A model generated the notes under the pieces. It worked only from the letters and a program-made list of their open reading frames with translations, made no database searches and had not been told where the DNA came from. The translations under genes were made by a program, and so were the position numbers. A DNA stretch of 64,000 bases from Tamarix chinensis. Its lineage: Eukaryota; Streptophyta; Magnoliopsida; Caryophyllales; Tamaricaceae. Below, one piece after another: positions 25,501 through 37,067 of this stretch. Location: positions 88,150,672-88,214,671 of the forward strand of contig CM060180.1 of assembly GCA_030549775.1 (NCBI GenBank), written 5' to 3'. Numbering within the stretch: position 1 is the stretch's first letter; each line of letters starts with the position of its first letter.

Positions 25501-25715
25501 TTATATATTTAGAAATTATTATAATTTATTTATAATTTATCTTAGGTTAGTTAATTAATTTAGTTTCCACTATTATTCTCTATTACAATTTTCTTTCTTT
25601 ATTGCCTTAATTACTGTTATTATTATTCTATTAAAACTAGTAAATATAATTAAACCTTGCTTGATAATTTCTTATTTTATTCCTTAATCCTAAAGTAATG
25701 ATTTGGCGTATTACA
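22557..25715 (-). mobile_element. E2 3' LTR (left copy), truncated at its outer end
   Basis: From about 22560 the sequence is collinear with the right LTR from about 33890 (GGTGGAATGGGAATAA in both), so roughly the first 650 bp of the LTR are missing here. It contains ACTATTATAACTAGTGG units (22570-22940), a block ending CAACAAGGTAAGG on the minus strand (about 24140-24200), an AAT microsatellite (24284-24311) and a long purine tract (24780-25430). It ends GGCGTATTACA at 25715, next to a polypurine tract. The outer end is fused to E1 RT sequence. The 171-codon Pro/Ser-rich open frame at 24800-25315 is the purine tract read backwards. Confidence 0.75.
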
Positions 25716-25740
25716 TCACTGCCCCCAAAAGAAATACTTC
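25716..25740 (-). other. Polypurine tract of E2
   Basis: The minus strand reads TTCTTTTGGGGGCAGTGA immediately before the LTR start TGTAATACGCC. This sets the element on the minus strand. Confidence 0.75.
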
Positions 25741-25899
25741 GTACCTAAAGTCAGTAGCTTAATCCAAGAATAGGGAGCAATGGATGAGGGGCAAGGCAGA
25801 TTTAGGGCGATTAGATAAACAGGAGCATAAAACATAATAAACCACTACCTCCTTATAGAAAAAGGGGTTTAGCATGAATAATCATACATGAGGCAATGA

Positions 25900-26095
25900 G
25901 TTTGGATACACCTCATATATGCCCTTCTCTACTTCTCAAGTGTCTTTGTCTGTCCCATAGCAGCTCTAGAGAATCTTCATGAATGGGACCGCACTCACAT
26001 GGGTACTCCAAAGCTTGATGTCACGGATCTGCATAGGTATCTCTTCATGGGTTTGAGAATCATAAAACTCGACCTCATCAAGCTAGATCAAGTAG
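25900..26095 (-). pseudogene. E2 chromodomain-like Pol C-terminus
   Basis: Translation of the minus strand shows a PMQIRDIKLW stretch, then VPFMKILWSCYG with a stop at the Trp position in one copy, then an EVEKGIYEVYP-like end. This matches the layout of the Ty3/gypsy chromovirus C-terminal module (a V/P-rich lead, VKVLW core, E-rich helix, YP end). In chromoviruses it directs integration to chromatin. Stops disrupt it. Membership of the Tekay/Del clade is plausible from the long LTRs but not proven. Confidence 0.65.
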
Positions 26096-27090
26096 GAAGG
26101 ATCAACAATGCACTTTTATATATATGAGACATGGAACATATTGTGGGCACATGGTAACTTTAGAGGGAGTGCCAATCTATAAGCACCCTCTTTGACTCAT
26201 TCCAAAATATCATAGGGTTTGATGTATCTTGGGCTTAGCTTTCCCTTCCTACTAAACCTCTACACACCTTTGGTGGGGGAGACCCTTAACAACACTTCTC
26301 TAGGCTCAAAGTTGCCATACGGCGCTTTCAATCAGCATAACTCTTTTATTGACTCTAATCAGCTCTAATTTGGTCCTAAATCTAATTGATCTGCCATGTC
26401 ATCTCCCCAATCATCTTGGGTCCAAATACCACCATCTCACTGATGTCACACAAGCATAAGGGGGTCTTACACTTTTGACCAAACATTACTTTGAACTGAC
26501 TAATCCCTATGGTGGCATGGTAGCTATTATTATAAGAGAACTCTATCAAGTGTAGACAATCTCCCAAAAAACCCTAGAAGTCCAAAACATAGGCTCTCAA
26601 CATGTCTTCTATGGTTTGGATAACTCTCTTAGTCTTCCCATCTATGATAGGATAAAAAGCTTTACTCATCTTCAATTATGTTCCTTAGACTTCTTACAAC
26701 TTTCTCTAAAAGTGGGAGAGGAACCTTGTGTCCTTATCCATAACGATATCCTCAAGTAACCCATGCTGACTGACCACAAACTTGATGTAGGCACTAGCCA
26801 AATGATCCATGTTCTAGGTTAACTACATGGAAACAAACACATCATACTTTGTCAATCTGTTTGCGATGAAATAGATTGTGTTGTAGCCACTTAATGTCCT
26901 AAGAAACAGACTAGCAAATTCTATGGAGATTAATCCCACTTCCATCTTGGCACTTTTAGAGGCTAAAGTATCCCTACAAGTCTATGATGCTCAATTTTAA
27001 CCTTCTGACAGGTCAGACATCTTGAAACAAATCTAGCTACCTCACACTTCATACAGGAACACTAGTACAACTTCTTAAGATTTTTGTATA
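26096..27090 (-). pseudogene. E2 integrase remnant (Ty3/gypsy)
   Basis: Minus-strand frames show LSPRYIKPYDILE (about 26220-26260, the post-catalytic GPY/F-like region with Gly lost), then IEFSYNNSYHATIGISQFKV and GQKCKTPLC (open frame 26382-26567), conserved integrase core motifs. Further upstream come a decayed catalytic region and a CLTC-type zinc-binding end (about 27000-27060). The integrase would insert the cDNA into the host genome. Stops and shifts occur throughout. Confidence 0.8.
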
Positions 27091-27199
27091 GCCTTTTCCT
27101 AGTGGATGGATTGAGTATGGGGCCTGTTGTCTGTATTTTAAGATCCAACACTTCAACTCTAAGCAACATTACGGTACACACCGATAACCCTTATAGTTA

Positions 27200-27800
27200 A
27201 GGCTACCTCCTCGTGTCTCTAAAACCCTTTGGCCTAATGTTCCTATATCTTCTAACATATCCTCTCAAGCGTAGCATCTCTAAGCTTGTTGGAATGGATC
27301 TCCTTAAACACTATAAGGGTAACACAACTCTTCCAACATTAGGTTACCAATCACATAGGAGTTCACAAAATGTGTGGTCTTTCTGCTCAATGCATTTGCC
27401 ACCACATTGGCCTCACCCTCATGGTAGGTTAACTCAATGTAATAATCCTTAACTAGCTCCAGCTACCTTCTCTACCTCATGTTTAGTTCCTTTTCTGTGA
27501 AGATGTATTTGAGGCTTTTATGAACAGTGAAGAACTTACACATGGTCCCATATAGGTAATGGCTCCAGATATTCAATGTGAGAGCCATTGTGGCTAACTC
27601 CTGATCATGAGTTGGATAGTTTTGCTTGTGTTACTTTAAATGAAAGGAAGAATATGTTACCACTTTACAATTCTACATCAATACACACCCTAGTCCATGC
27701 TTGGATGCATCACTACAGACCTCAAAACCCTCAGAACTGTTTGGTAAAGTTTGGACTGGTGTACCTCTTTAGTACTTGAAAATCCTCATTATAGGACTCA
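27200..27800 (-). pseudogene. E2 RNase H remnant
   Basis: On the minus strand, about 27360-27600 reads IWSHYLYGTMCKFFTVHKSL, then EKELNMR, RRWLELVKDY and ANVVANALSRK. This is the typical end of a gypsy RNase H domain leading to integrase. The T-D-H-K-S-L motif has Asp replaced by Val (TVHKSL), a lost catalytic residue, and a stop follows ELNMR. The forward open frames at 27213-27452 and 27588-27779 are antisense shadows. Confidence 0.8.
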
Positions 27801-28303
27801 TCCCACTAGAACTCGGTGGTCTTCTTCATAAGGTTGGTTCGAGGATGATAAATCCTTGAGAAGTTATGCACAAATTGACAATAATATGTAGCCAGACCCA
27901 GGAAGCTATGAACCTCTAAAATGTTCATGGGAGGCTTCCGTTCTATGATTGCCACTATCTTTGCTGGGTAAACAACTACTCCCTTCTCTAATACTTTATG
28001 CCTAAGGAAAACCAATTTTTGAAGATAAAACTCATACTTGGTAAACTTTGCATAAAAACAATGCTCCCTCGGTAGTTAATGCAGAGATAGAGACTATTGT
28101 CTTTCTTTTTCTCAAAAAAGACTAATGCTCCTCATGGTGAATAACTTGGTTAGATGTACTTGTGTTCCAATAACTCCTCTACTTGAGTCTTAAGCTCTTT
28201 CAACTTAATACGTGCCATCCGATAGGGTGCTTTTAACATGAGTTCCTACACCAGAATGTCACCCAAGGCTATCAAATTCTTGTTCTTGTTTAGCTCATGC
28301 ACA
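27801..28303 (-). pseudogene. E2 reverse transcriptase with catalytic core deleted
   Basis: The 5' part (about 28200-28300, minus strand) reads KAPYRMARIKLKELK, and about 28100-28190 includes GALVFFEKKKD and LCINYR. The next residues correspond to the RT thumb (FYAKFTKYEF, about 28030-28060), then VFLRHKVLEKGV, SFLGLATYY and TNLMKKTTEF (open frame 27806-28015). The whole palm region between LCINYR and the thumb is absent, including the block that normally carries the F/Y-x-D-D catalytic motif. The same deletion is in copy 2, so it predates the duplication. The element could not have been autonomous in this form. Confidence 0.82.
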
Positions 28304-29817
28304 CTACAAAATTACAACGAGTACCCCTTCTAGACTAGTAATGCAATGTGGTCATAGCCACCAATTTGGTATGGGCTTGGGCTTGGTCTTTCTATACGAA
28401 ACCCTATTACCATTACTTGCAAGCTCATGGGTTCAGAGTAGTAGTCAAGGTTGATCCTATAAGGATCGGTCAATGACCACTAATATAATGATGGAACTTA
28501 GCTGTGTCTAGACTACAAAATGATAAGAAGTGAGAAATTGTAAGCTAAAATAACTAAAGTAAGTAACTAAGCTAAAAAGAAAGGAAAATAGAACCAAAGT
28601 GACTCAAGTAAATAGAAAAGCTAAGGTTCCAATTCATTGCCCCCGATCATCCATGTAACTGAACACCACATCACTAATTGATTCAATAATCATAATCAAT
28701 CTTGCTAATAAGGATTGAAAGTGTTGTGCTTTCTCAAGCCACAAACACCCTATTACATCTCTATGACCCTAACTATCTATAGCTTAGGGTCTAATAGAGT
28801 GTCATGCCTTAAAGTCCACAAATTTTCCTCTTTTATTGTTGTACAGGTCTAATCGATCATCTCTTGACCAATAATATAATCTATAGTTATGCTATTAGGT
28901 CTAATATCAGATTATCTCTTGATCGCACCGGTATTTTTCACATAAAAAATGGGAACCCCGTCAAAATTCATCATTCCGTCAATCAATCTATAACACAGTG
29001 CAAGGATCATGAATTGAATAAAAAAATGAAAATATTCAACATATTTAAATTGGGGGAAACTCCTCATCACCCTAACACAAAAAATCTAGCCAATCAAACT
29101 CATAGTAAGAACATTAAGAATAAAAAGAGATTTCATAGATAGATCTCTAGTTTACAAGAAAATTCTTGAGGAATTGGGGAAGAGAATGAAGGAGAGAGAA
29201 AATAGGATTGGATGCTATTAGGATGAAAAATTAGAATAAAAGTTGAATTTTAAGGCCTCTTGATCCCAAGGTTTTCCCTTCTAAAATGCACATGCACGTT
29301 ATTATATTTTCGACGATTCCCGAAAGACATGGCTGTGTTGATTAACACGGGCTTCTTGTGTCAACTTTGATAGCTCTAGGTATTTTGACGAGAAATCCTT
29401 CATCATGACTCTGATTGATCTAATTTTACATGCAATGGAAATCTATTGAAAAGATATACAACTTTGGTGTTGAAAGATTCTCCACATTTAGATATTATCA
29501 TAGTCAAAATTCCACTTCTTTCATGCTGACTTACTTTGAATATGCATTCTTGCTTTCATTTTATTCCAGAATTTATATTTTAGCTCTAAATCTCTTTCTA
29601 CTTTAACTTTTTTCCCTCCTTGATCCTTTTTCCTCCTTTCTTCTCCCTTTAATATTATTATTTATTCCATCCTTCATGCTTGTTTGTTCCTTAGGATCCT
29701 ATAAATTTTCATAACACAAAGGCAGTAACAAGAATAGAAAGGGAGAATTCCAGCTAAAATTTGAGGTAAAAACTCTTATAAACCTTAGTAACAAGATGCA
29801 AAAGTTACACTTATCAA
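28304..29817 (-). repeat. T 3' LTR
   Basis: Its outer part is shared with copy 2 (57143-57686 and 62119-62649). The inner end at 29817 is followed by a polypurine tract at about 29818-29832. The open frames at 28864-29142 and in copy 2 (62135-62413) are the same non-coding LTR sequence. Confidence 0.6.
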
Positions 29818-31442
29818 CTCCCCCATGCTTAAACATTTTTTCCCCAAGAAAATTAATACAGGAAAACATGCCATGGGGAAAAAGAAAAGAAGTTGGATCC
29901 CTTTCACAAAAAGGAGTGTTTAGCACTTTAATAGTACAAGAGTCAAGTCTAAATCTATAAAACCTAAAAATATAACAATTAAAAGCTCAAAATCCTTTTT
30001 CAAAATTTTTGAGGTTTCCCACTATGTGAGAATTGTAACTTTTCTATCGAGCTCTAAGGCCCTGCCATGTAACAAAGGACATCCAATCGTGGATAGCAAG
30101 TAACGTTATACCAACTCACTCATTCCTCAAGGTTTTGAATTAGAATTCTCACTTTAGGCCTTGTGGACACACATCTCATGTGTTTTATTATATTTAAAGG
30201 TTCCGCTCTATTCCTCTCACCCATGATCACGATCATCCATATGCTTGTAATGCTTTTCAATTATGCGCCTCCAGAAAGACTTACAACACATAAAAATCAA
30301 GAGGTCTTATTAGAGTTGTAATAGGGAAATGGGTTGAAGGGTTAGGGAATACTTTTTTTTTTTTGGAAATGGACTTAAAAGTCTTATATACTAATGAGGT
30401 ATGGTTAATTCTTCTTCTTTAATAAAATATATTTTACCATCCCAACTTTTCATTATGAAGCACAAGCACCTTGAACTTGTTATTAATTTTTTTTTAAGAA
30501 TAACAAGAGATAGGTTGATTTGCTTTTCATCCTACACAATCATTCACTCTTTTACACCTCCCCCATGCTCAGCTTAAATTACACTCCTTACCTCCTTTTT
30601 TCCAAATTGTGAAACACCCATTAGTTCTAGACATAGGGAGGGATAAAGGAAATTGGGTTACATGTGTGGTTAGATTAAGAAAAAAGGTCATAAGCACAAT
30701 GGGGTTAGCAAAGGATAACACGTTAATGTAAGGCTATTTGGCTATTGCAGGTCTTGACAAAAAGATAAGTGCCTTTATCATTTTAATTCATGTCTAAGTC
30801 TTATGTGATTTTAAAGAAAACCATTTCAAGTTCTATTTTTCCAAGTCATGGTGAGACACACACAAAAAAAGATAAGACATTGTAGTGATGTATCAGTCTA
30901 AAGGATCAAAGTCAAACTACAATACCATAAGAATGCTAACTCTTGCATAACCCTAACATTCTCAAACACAGTTACGCTTATCTCAAAACAATGCAACAAA
31001 AAAAATCAAGCATATAGAAATCCATTTTCAAATGTTATTTCAAAGGGTCTTAACATTCCAAACTAAACACTCTTGCTATTGTAAGATAAATATACTCTTT
31101 AATAACATTAATGAAGGGTCATTTCCTTTTCCTTTCTTTGTTTTTTTTTTATATTGTTGTATCCAAAAGAAATAACCAAAGAAAATATAGCAACAGTCAT
31201 CGAAATAAAATAGGGAAGAACATAATACTTACTAAATGAAAAGGTTAGACCATGCTACAAATTCCTCTCGCACCCAATCACTTAGAAGCATTTGCTTGGT
31301 CCATTTCATGCCTTCACACTCAAAGAAATTAACCATGGTTACCACTTGAATTAGAATTTCCATGTCACCACCTATAAATCCATCAAATAAAATCTATAAC
31401 GAAATCAAAGAGCAAACAAACCAAGAGTCTGAAGGGAGTAAC
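29818..31442 (-). other. T internal region, non-coding
   Basis: No gag or pol was recognised. CTCCCCCATGCT occurs at about 29819 and again at 30558, polypurine-like on the minus strand. The rest is AT-rich. This suggests a non-autonomous or heavily deleted element. Confidence 0.5.
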
Positions 31443-31541
31443 AAAGGCAGTAACAAGAACAAAAAAGGAGAATTCCAACCAGAATTTAAGTTAAAAACTC
31501 TTATAAACCTTAGGAATAAGATGCAAAAGTCACACTTATCA

Positions 31542-31780
31542 ACCTCGTAACACCATGCACTTCTGAGTGAAGTTGATCACCATATGATACTTCCCTGGCA
31601 TATCCATCCCTAAGATGACATCAAAGTCCTACAAGTCTATGCTAACCAAGTCCACTAAGAAGTCTACCCCACTAATGAATAATGCCACATCTAAGTAAAG
31701 TTCTGCGTAGTTCATCCTATCTCTCGATGGTAGCATCACAAATAATGTTATGCTAGTAGATGGTTATGTTTAGCCTTAAC
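31542..31780 (-). pseudogene. E2 protease C-terminal remnant
   Basis: On the minus strand this gives FDVILGMDMPGKYHMVI followed by CMVLRG, the conserved end of the gypsy aspartic protease (the ILGMDWL region with Trp and Leu changed). Its frame would have run into the RT linker at 28303 before element T was inserted. Confidence 0.75.
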
Positions 31781-33220
31781 AACAAAGGTAGTGGACATGT
31801 GGTGGTGAAGAGAGAATGGTGAAAATACTTGTGACTATGTCCAAATCCCTATTAGCCTTTACCTGGTTGATACCATCCAAGCCTTTACCTAATTGGCCTG
31901 CCTAATAACCTCCTCAGTAACCTCTGGAGCCCTGAGTTCGATGACCTCTCTAAAGGAGAGGCCGTGGTCTCAAAGACCTTCCCTTAAAGTCCCAAATTGG
32001 TATACCAAATAGGACACACTCTCTACAGAATCAATTGGGATGAAGCCTAAGCATATTACTATTAGGTATGTTGTTGGGGCATTAGGGGTCCCCTTTGCTG
32101 GATCTCTTAGCTCTAAGGCTGCGAAAAGTTCTAATGCCTCTAGAACTTGAAGGCATGCTGGCCCAACTTGCCACAGTTTTTGTAACTCATGAGACTACCC
32201 TCATAATCTCTTCCCTGGTGGTTCCAGCCATAACATATGCATGAGAATCCCGTCGATAGTCTCTCACCTCTAACTAGATATGTACTCAGGATCCTTCTAC
32301 TTGGATGTAGGTCTTACTCCTGAACCTCTAGTCTCCTCTTCCCTAGGATAGATGCTTACTCCTAGATAAGAGTGGTGACAATGTAGGTACACTCATATAA
32401 GGTGGCCAAGTCTGAGAATGCCACTACACCCATCATCCGATAGGTGTTAAAGTGGATCCCTAATTAGAATTGATACAGTACAGTAGACTTGGTGGAAGCA
32501 ATACCTTGGGAAAACTTGAGTAGCTTGATGATGCTAGCCTAGTATTGTCAGACCGTCATGCTATTGTAAGTGAGTTGTATGAACTTGTGCTTGTCCCTCT
32601 TTATGCTCTCTAGGTAGAAATTGGTTAGCAAGGTAGCCTTGAAAGAATCCGAGGTTCATTGGGGACCATCTTGGGTGCAGTACTCAACCCACCAGGCATC
32701 CCCTACTCATTAGAGGAAAATTGCCACAAATTATCTAGCTGGAGGGCAGTCCACGGCCTCGAAGGTTTGATCCATATCTTGAATCCAGTCTTCTAAGATC
32801 ATGGGATCCTTCTCTTTCATGTATAGTGGAGGGTAATGGTTAGTAATCCTATAGAGCCAGACCTCCCCAACACCCATAGAATGATGTTGTGGAGGTGGGG
32901 GAGGTGGTTGAGTCAGAGGCTAGCGTTGGATAAACTCCATAAAGGCCTTGAAGACCTCCTCTAGTTGCCCAAACTATCCATTAGTCATTTATAGATTCTA
33001 TAAAACAAAAGATGCATTAGAAAAGGAATCTCTAAATTCAAAGTATTTTTACACACTTTTCCCCTTCTAAGGAATTCCTAGGTTACCCCTTTTGTTTCCT
33101 CACTAGTGTTCCCAGACTTAGGGTTTTGAAATAAGAAAACATTTTCCAAGGTGTAAAACACTTTCAATACTAGGGAAAATCTTATTGCAACATAAAATCT
33201 TAAAAAATAAAGTGTGGTTA
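31781..33220 (-). pseudogene. E2 gag remnant
   Basis: Broken minus-strand frames match Ty3/gypsy Gag. About 32780-32850 reads PLYMKEKDPMILEDWIQDMD, the start of the capsid-like domain, and about 32680-32710 gives GDAWWVEY (the A-x-x-WW motif). A region near 32540-32640 has TNFYLESIKRDK. Near 32140-32250 are fragments of a CCHC knuckle. Stops and frame shifts are many. It precedes protease and follows the primer site at 33234-33243, the normal order on this strand. Confidence 0.7.
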
Positions 33221-33233
33221 TCAGAACCATCAA

Positions 33234-33243
33234 TCTGATACCA
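33234..33243 (-). other. Primer binding site of E2 (tRNA-Met type)
   Basis: The minus strand reads TGGTATCAGATTG three bases after the LTR end. TGGTATCAGA is the usual plant initiator-methionine tRNA primer site. Confidence 0.8.
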
Positions 33244-33246
33244 ACA

Positions 33247-36200
33247 TATAACACCCTTAAAAATCATAGTTGAAAATTTTCTTTTGTTAGGGAAAATCAT
33301 ATGCCAAATTAGGTTCTACCCTTGTAATTAGTACAAGTTCAGACCCTGGCTAGCTTCGTCCTAACCACATGGCTAAAAGACAACAAGGCACAGTTATATG
33401 AGATAATTAAAATGTAAAGGATTTTAATATTGAAAATAGTAAATACCAAAGTGTTCAAGAATCATAGTTAATACATCAATGAAATGAAATATAATATAAC
33501 ATCCCACTATAAGGGAATAAAAGAAGAAAACATGAATGTAAAATTACAGGAAGAACATTCTCTCTATCCCTAACCATGGGACATCTGAACATCACATTGC
33601 CCGGACAAGCTATCGTAATTACCAAAGTCCTCTAAGGCCTCATCACCTACCTGCACAAACTCAGGAGCGGCTACTACTTGTGGGAATGAGCAACTCCTAT
33701 AATAAAGGTGATTAGTTCACTACATACTAAGTGAGGTAAAAATTAGCTAAGATAGGGCCTGACAACATAAAATACAGATGTTATAGAAGCAGTTGGTTTA
33801 TTAAATTAATTACCCTTATTGGAGTTTAAGCCATTAATACCATTTTTACACATCTCTTGAATTATACCCACGTGAGTATAAAGACTCCACTATTATGAAC
33901 GGTGGAATGGGAATAAGTACTCAAGGGTAGAATGCACCTGGCTACTAATATAAGAGGAACACTAGTAAACATATACATCTCAAAGGTAAGATGCACCTGC
34001 TCACAATTATGACTGGTAGGCCGGTGAATATCCTATTTCTAGTCCTGACGCACATCGTGTTCCACTATCAGTAATTAGTGTCTTTTCCATAATTTAGTAT
34101 CATTCAAGGGTTTAAATTATTGAGTTTGGGAATCCCACAATTATAACTGATAGAATAGAAATACTACTCTAGGGACAAACACACCTGTCCGCTATTAAAA
34201 CTAGTGGAATGGTAACGTATACATATCTAGGGCAAAACGATTCTGGCTACTATTATAACTAGTGGACTAGTAAATATCCTAAGTTTGAACCCAACTCAAT
34301 GATCGTCCACTTTAAGTGTTTGGTATTTTATTCATGTCTTATTCAACAAGTAACACCCATCTAGTCATCTAGACATGCACATCCTAATAGACACTCCTAA
34401 CTCATTACCTTGGAAGTTATAGCCACCAAGACTTCAGGACCCCCATACACTTTCCACCATCCTCATAGCAAACTTAGATACCGTACATATAAGGGTCAAG
34501 GCCCACATTCCCATTTCTCTACCTATACACACCATTGCCCACTAGGGTTTCCTTTGGAACCATAATCTAGCCTATGTCGACCTAGCCATACCTCTCCTTA
34601 CATAGCCCACATCTTGCTTGATCCAAGTACCATCACCATACTCACCTCAACACCAACCCTCACAGCTCAACTCTTCAACTCCCATATATGATAATGATAC
34701 CTACGTTGGTCACCCCCGAAAACCCTAATACTTCCCTTCTTCTTCTATACCTTCTTGTTGTATACAACTCTACCCTCTATTTGACTTGACTACCCTCCAT
34801 GTAGCTCACCCCTAATCACAACACTGAGGTTCAACCATCCTCCTCAGCCTTTCCCCATAACACCACTATCCTTAAGGTTTTTCCCTTGAAATCCTAGTTT
34901 ATACCCCCATGCACCTTTCTATGAAATCACGTAATAAATCTTTCCTAAGTATATCAACCACCTAAAAAACACTTTCCTCCCCATGGTTAACCCTCAAACA
35001 AGATTTCTTCATGTAAATCTTTTCCCCATGCAAAGCACAACCCTATATAAGGCTCACACTTCCCTTACAAGATTTTACCCTAACCCCTCATTTTATTATT
35101 TTCTCCATTTATTTCCTCTACCATATATCTTGAGAAACATAGGACATCCTACACATATCACCTCACTCATTCCACACTACTTATGTTCTTTAGTCTCCCT
35201 ATCCACTCATGTCCCACCTAAGGCATCCAAGCATATATACATTAATATTTAACCATATATAAGATCAGGTTCATCCATAGCAAGTCATAACAACATATGT
35301 AACACATAAAGAACATGCTCACCATAACTTTGCTCCTTGTAAGCCAAACTACACCGCACACATACTTAGTATACTAATACATCCATACACACAAGATATA
35401 TAATATAACCCAAAATATTAACTATATTCTTACCTAGTTGGGCTCTAGGCCTAAAAATATTAATAATAATGATAAAGAGACTATCAACTAGGGCATTTCA
35501 CCTTCTTCCTACTTCTTTTCCTTTTTCCTTATTTTCTTAAAATAATAATAATAATAATAATGATGATGATCATACTAATATCAATAAACATAAGTTATTA
35601 AATGAAATACAAAAAATTAGTAAGAGGGATAAGGGTATAAATAGAAAAGTGGAGTAGATGAGGTGGCAGTGGAAGCATAGTCTTGATGGTGGAGGAGATT
35701 CAAAAGAATGGTTTATAGGGTTGGTAAAATAGGGGGAAGGTAGGGTTTCTTAGGTGGTGGGATTCCCTAGTTCAGGTGGTCTATGGTGATAGTGGTGACC
35801 TCTTAGCGGCAACATGGTGATGATAGTGGCGGCGCCTGAGAGAAAGAGAAAAGGAAAGGGAATATAAGAGAGGGGAGAAATAGAGAATTGTAGGCATGGT
35901 ATGGTAGGGGGTTCTTTTGTGTAGGAAGAGAGGCATGGAGGGTGGTGGTAGCAGTATTGGTGGAGGCACTGGTGGCGGAGGTAGGTGAAAATAGGTAGCT
36001 TGAGTTGTGGTCTTTACACGGGTGGGGAGAGAAGTGGAAGGGGAAGGAAGGGAAGGGGAGTGGATTGTTGGTTGTTTTGTGATGAAAGGAAGAGGAAGGG
36101 AGGGAGTGGTGACGGCGGCATGGCTTGGTGGCAGTAGTGGAAAAGTTTTATTGGGTGGTGAGAGTAACAAGGTAGGTGAGTGATTTTATAGAAAAAAGAG

Positions 36201-36818
36201 AGGGAAGGAGGGAGTGGGGAAGGGTTTTTATTTGTGTAGGGGATGGAGGGTGTGGATAGCAAGAGGAAAAAGACAAAGAGAGGGGGGTTGGTGGCTACTG
36301 GCCGGAATGCAGGCTAGGGCAGCAACATAGGTAGGGAGGTAAGGGTATGTTTTGCAAGGTCGAGGAGGGTAGTTGAGGGGGAGAGGGAGCTAAAAAAGGA
36401 AGGGGACCATGTAGGGACATACCTGCTGCACACTTTGTGGGGCTAAAAGGGGAAAGGTGAATGGAGAGAGTGTTGGGAGGGCTGTGAAGGCAATAGCGCA
36501 CAAGGTTGCGTAAGTCGGAAAAGAAGAAGACTAGGGTAAAAAAGGAAAGAAGGGGAAAAAGAGAGAGAGAGAAAGGGAAAGGGAGGAAAAAGGAAAAAAG
36601 ATTGGTCCAGGGAAAGGAGGAATGAAATAAAAGAGTTGGGAGGGTGTTGGGCTACCATTAGGCACACCTAGCTGGCTAAAGGAAGGGAGAAAAGATGAAA
36701 AATGGAACAAGAAGAAAATAAGGAAAAAAAACAAGGGAAGAAAAAGAAAAACGTGAAAAGGAAAAATGGGGTGGTAGGCTGTTTTAGAAATTTTTTTGAG
36801 TTTTACGGATAGTGAAAA

Positions 36819-36855
<37 letters not shown>

Positions 36856-37067
36856 TAATATTTATAATTGTACAACTTATTATAATTTATCTGACGTTAG
36901 TTAATTAATTTAGTCTCTGCTAATTATATCTCAACATCATTTTTCTATTTTTTTTCCCATATTTACTATTATTATTATTTTATAAAAAATAGTACATATA
37001 ATTAAATCTTACTTAATAATTTTTTATTTTATTATTTAATCCTAAAATAATAAATTGGGCTATTACA
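33247..37067 (-). mobile_element. E2 5' LTR (right copy), complete
   Basis: The LTR is 3,821 bp, from TATAACACCCTTAAAAATC (TG decayed to TA) to GGGCTATTACA. It carries the family landmarks: GATTAGTTCACTACATACTAAG (decayed stem, about 33709), CCACTATTATGAACGGTGG units (33878-34270), a block ending CAACTAGGTAAG on the minus strand (about 35420-35450), AAT repeats (35540-35568), a purine tract (36500-36760) and a second AAT run (36820-36855). The primer site is immediately inside it. It is joined on the right to E1 LTR sequence. The open frames at 34983-35252, 35781-36170, 36295-36501 and 36531-36875 are low-complexity shadows. Confidence 0.82.

Larger units (their letters stand above)
24312..29378. 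repeat. Segmental duplication, copy 1
   Basis: This is almost identical by eye (scattered substitutions, few small indels) to 53132-57686 joined to 62119-62649. The unit starts inside the E2 LTR beside the AAT microsatellite and ends inside element T. Neither end is an element end. Both copies share the T insertion and the RT core deletion. Confidence 0.92.
28304..31541 (-). mobile_element. Element T: nested LTR element, internally deleted
   Basis: T lies between the RT and protease sequences of E2. Its right edge reads, on the minus strand, TGATAAGTGTGACTTTTGCA (31522-31541). The same 100-bp end recurs at about 29716-29817, next to a minus-strand AAGCATGGGGGAG polypurine tract. So 28304-29817 is a 3' LTR of about 1.5 kb, and the right LTR is cut to about 100 bp (31443-31541). 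A TGATAAGTG... LTR start after a GGGGGAG tract is typical of plant Athila/Tat-type gypsy elements, but no coding domain remains to confirm this. A motif GTTGATCCTATAAGGATCGG lies at about 28450. The flanks ACCTC (31542-31546) and AGCTC (near 28299) are a weak candidate TSD. Confidence 0.6.

Noticed and set aside
26382..28015. Functional retrotransposon proteins on the minus strand
   Set aside because: Integrase, RNase H and RT motifs are broken by stops, a lost RNase H Asp and a deleted RT core.
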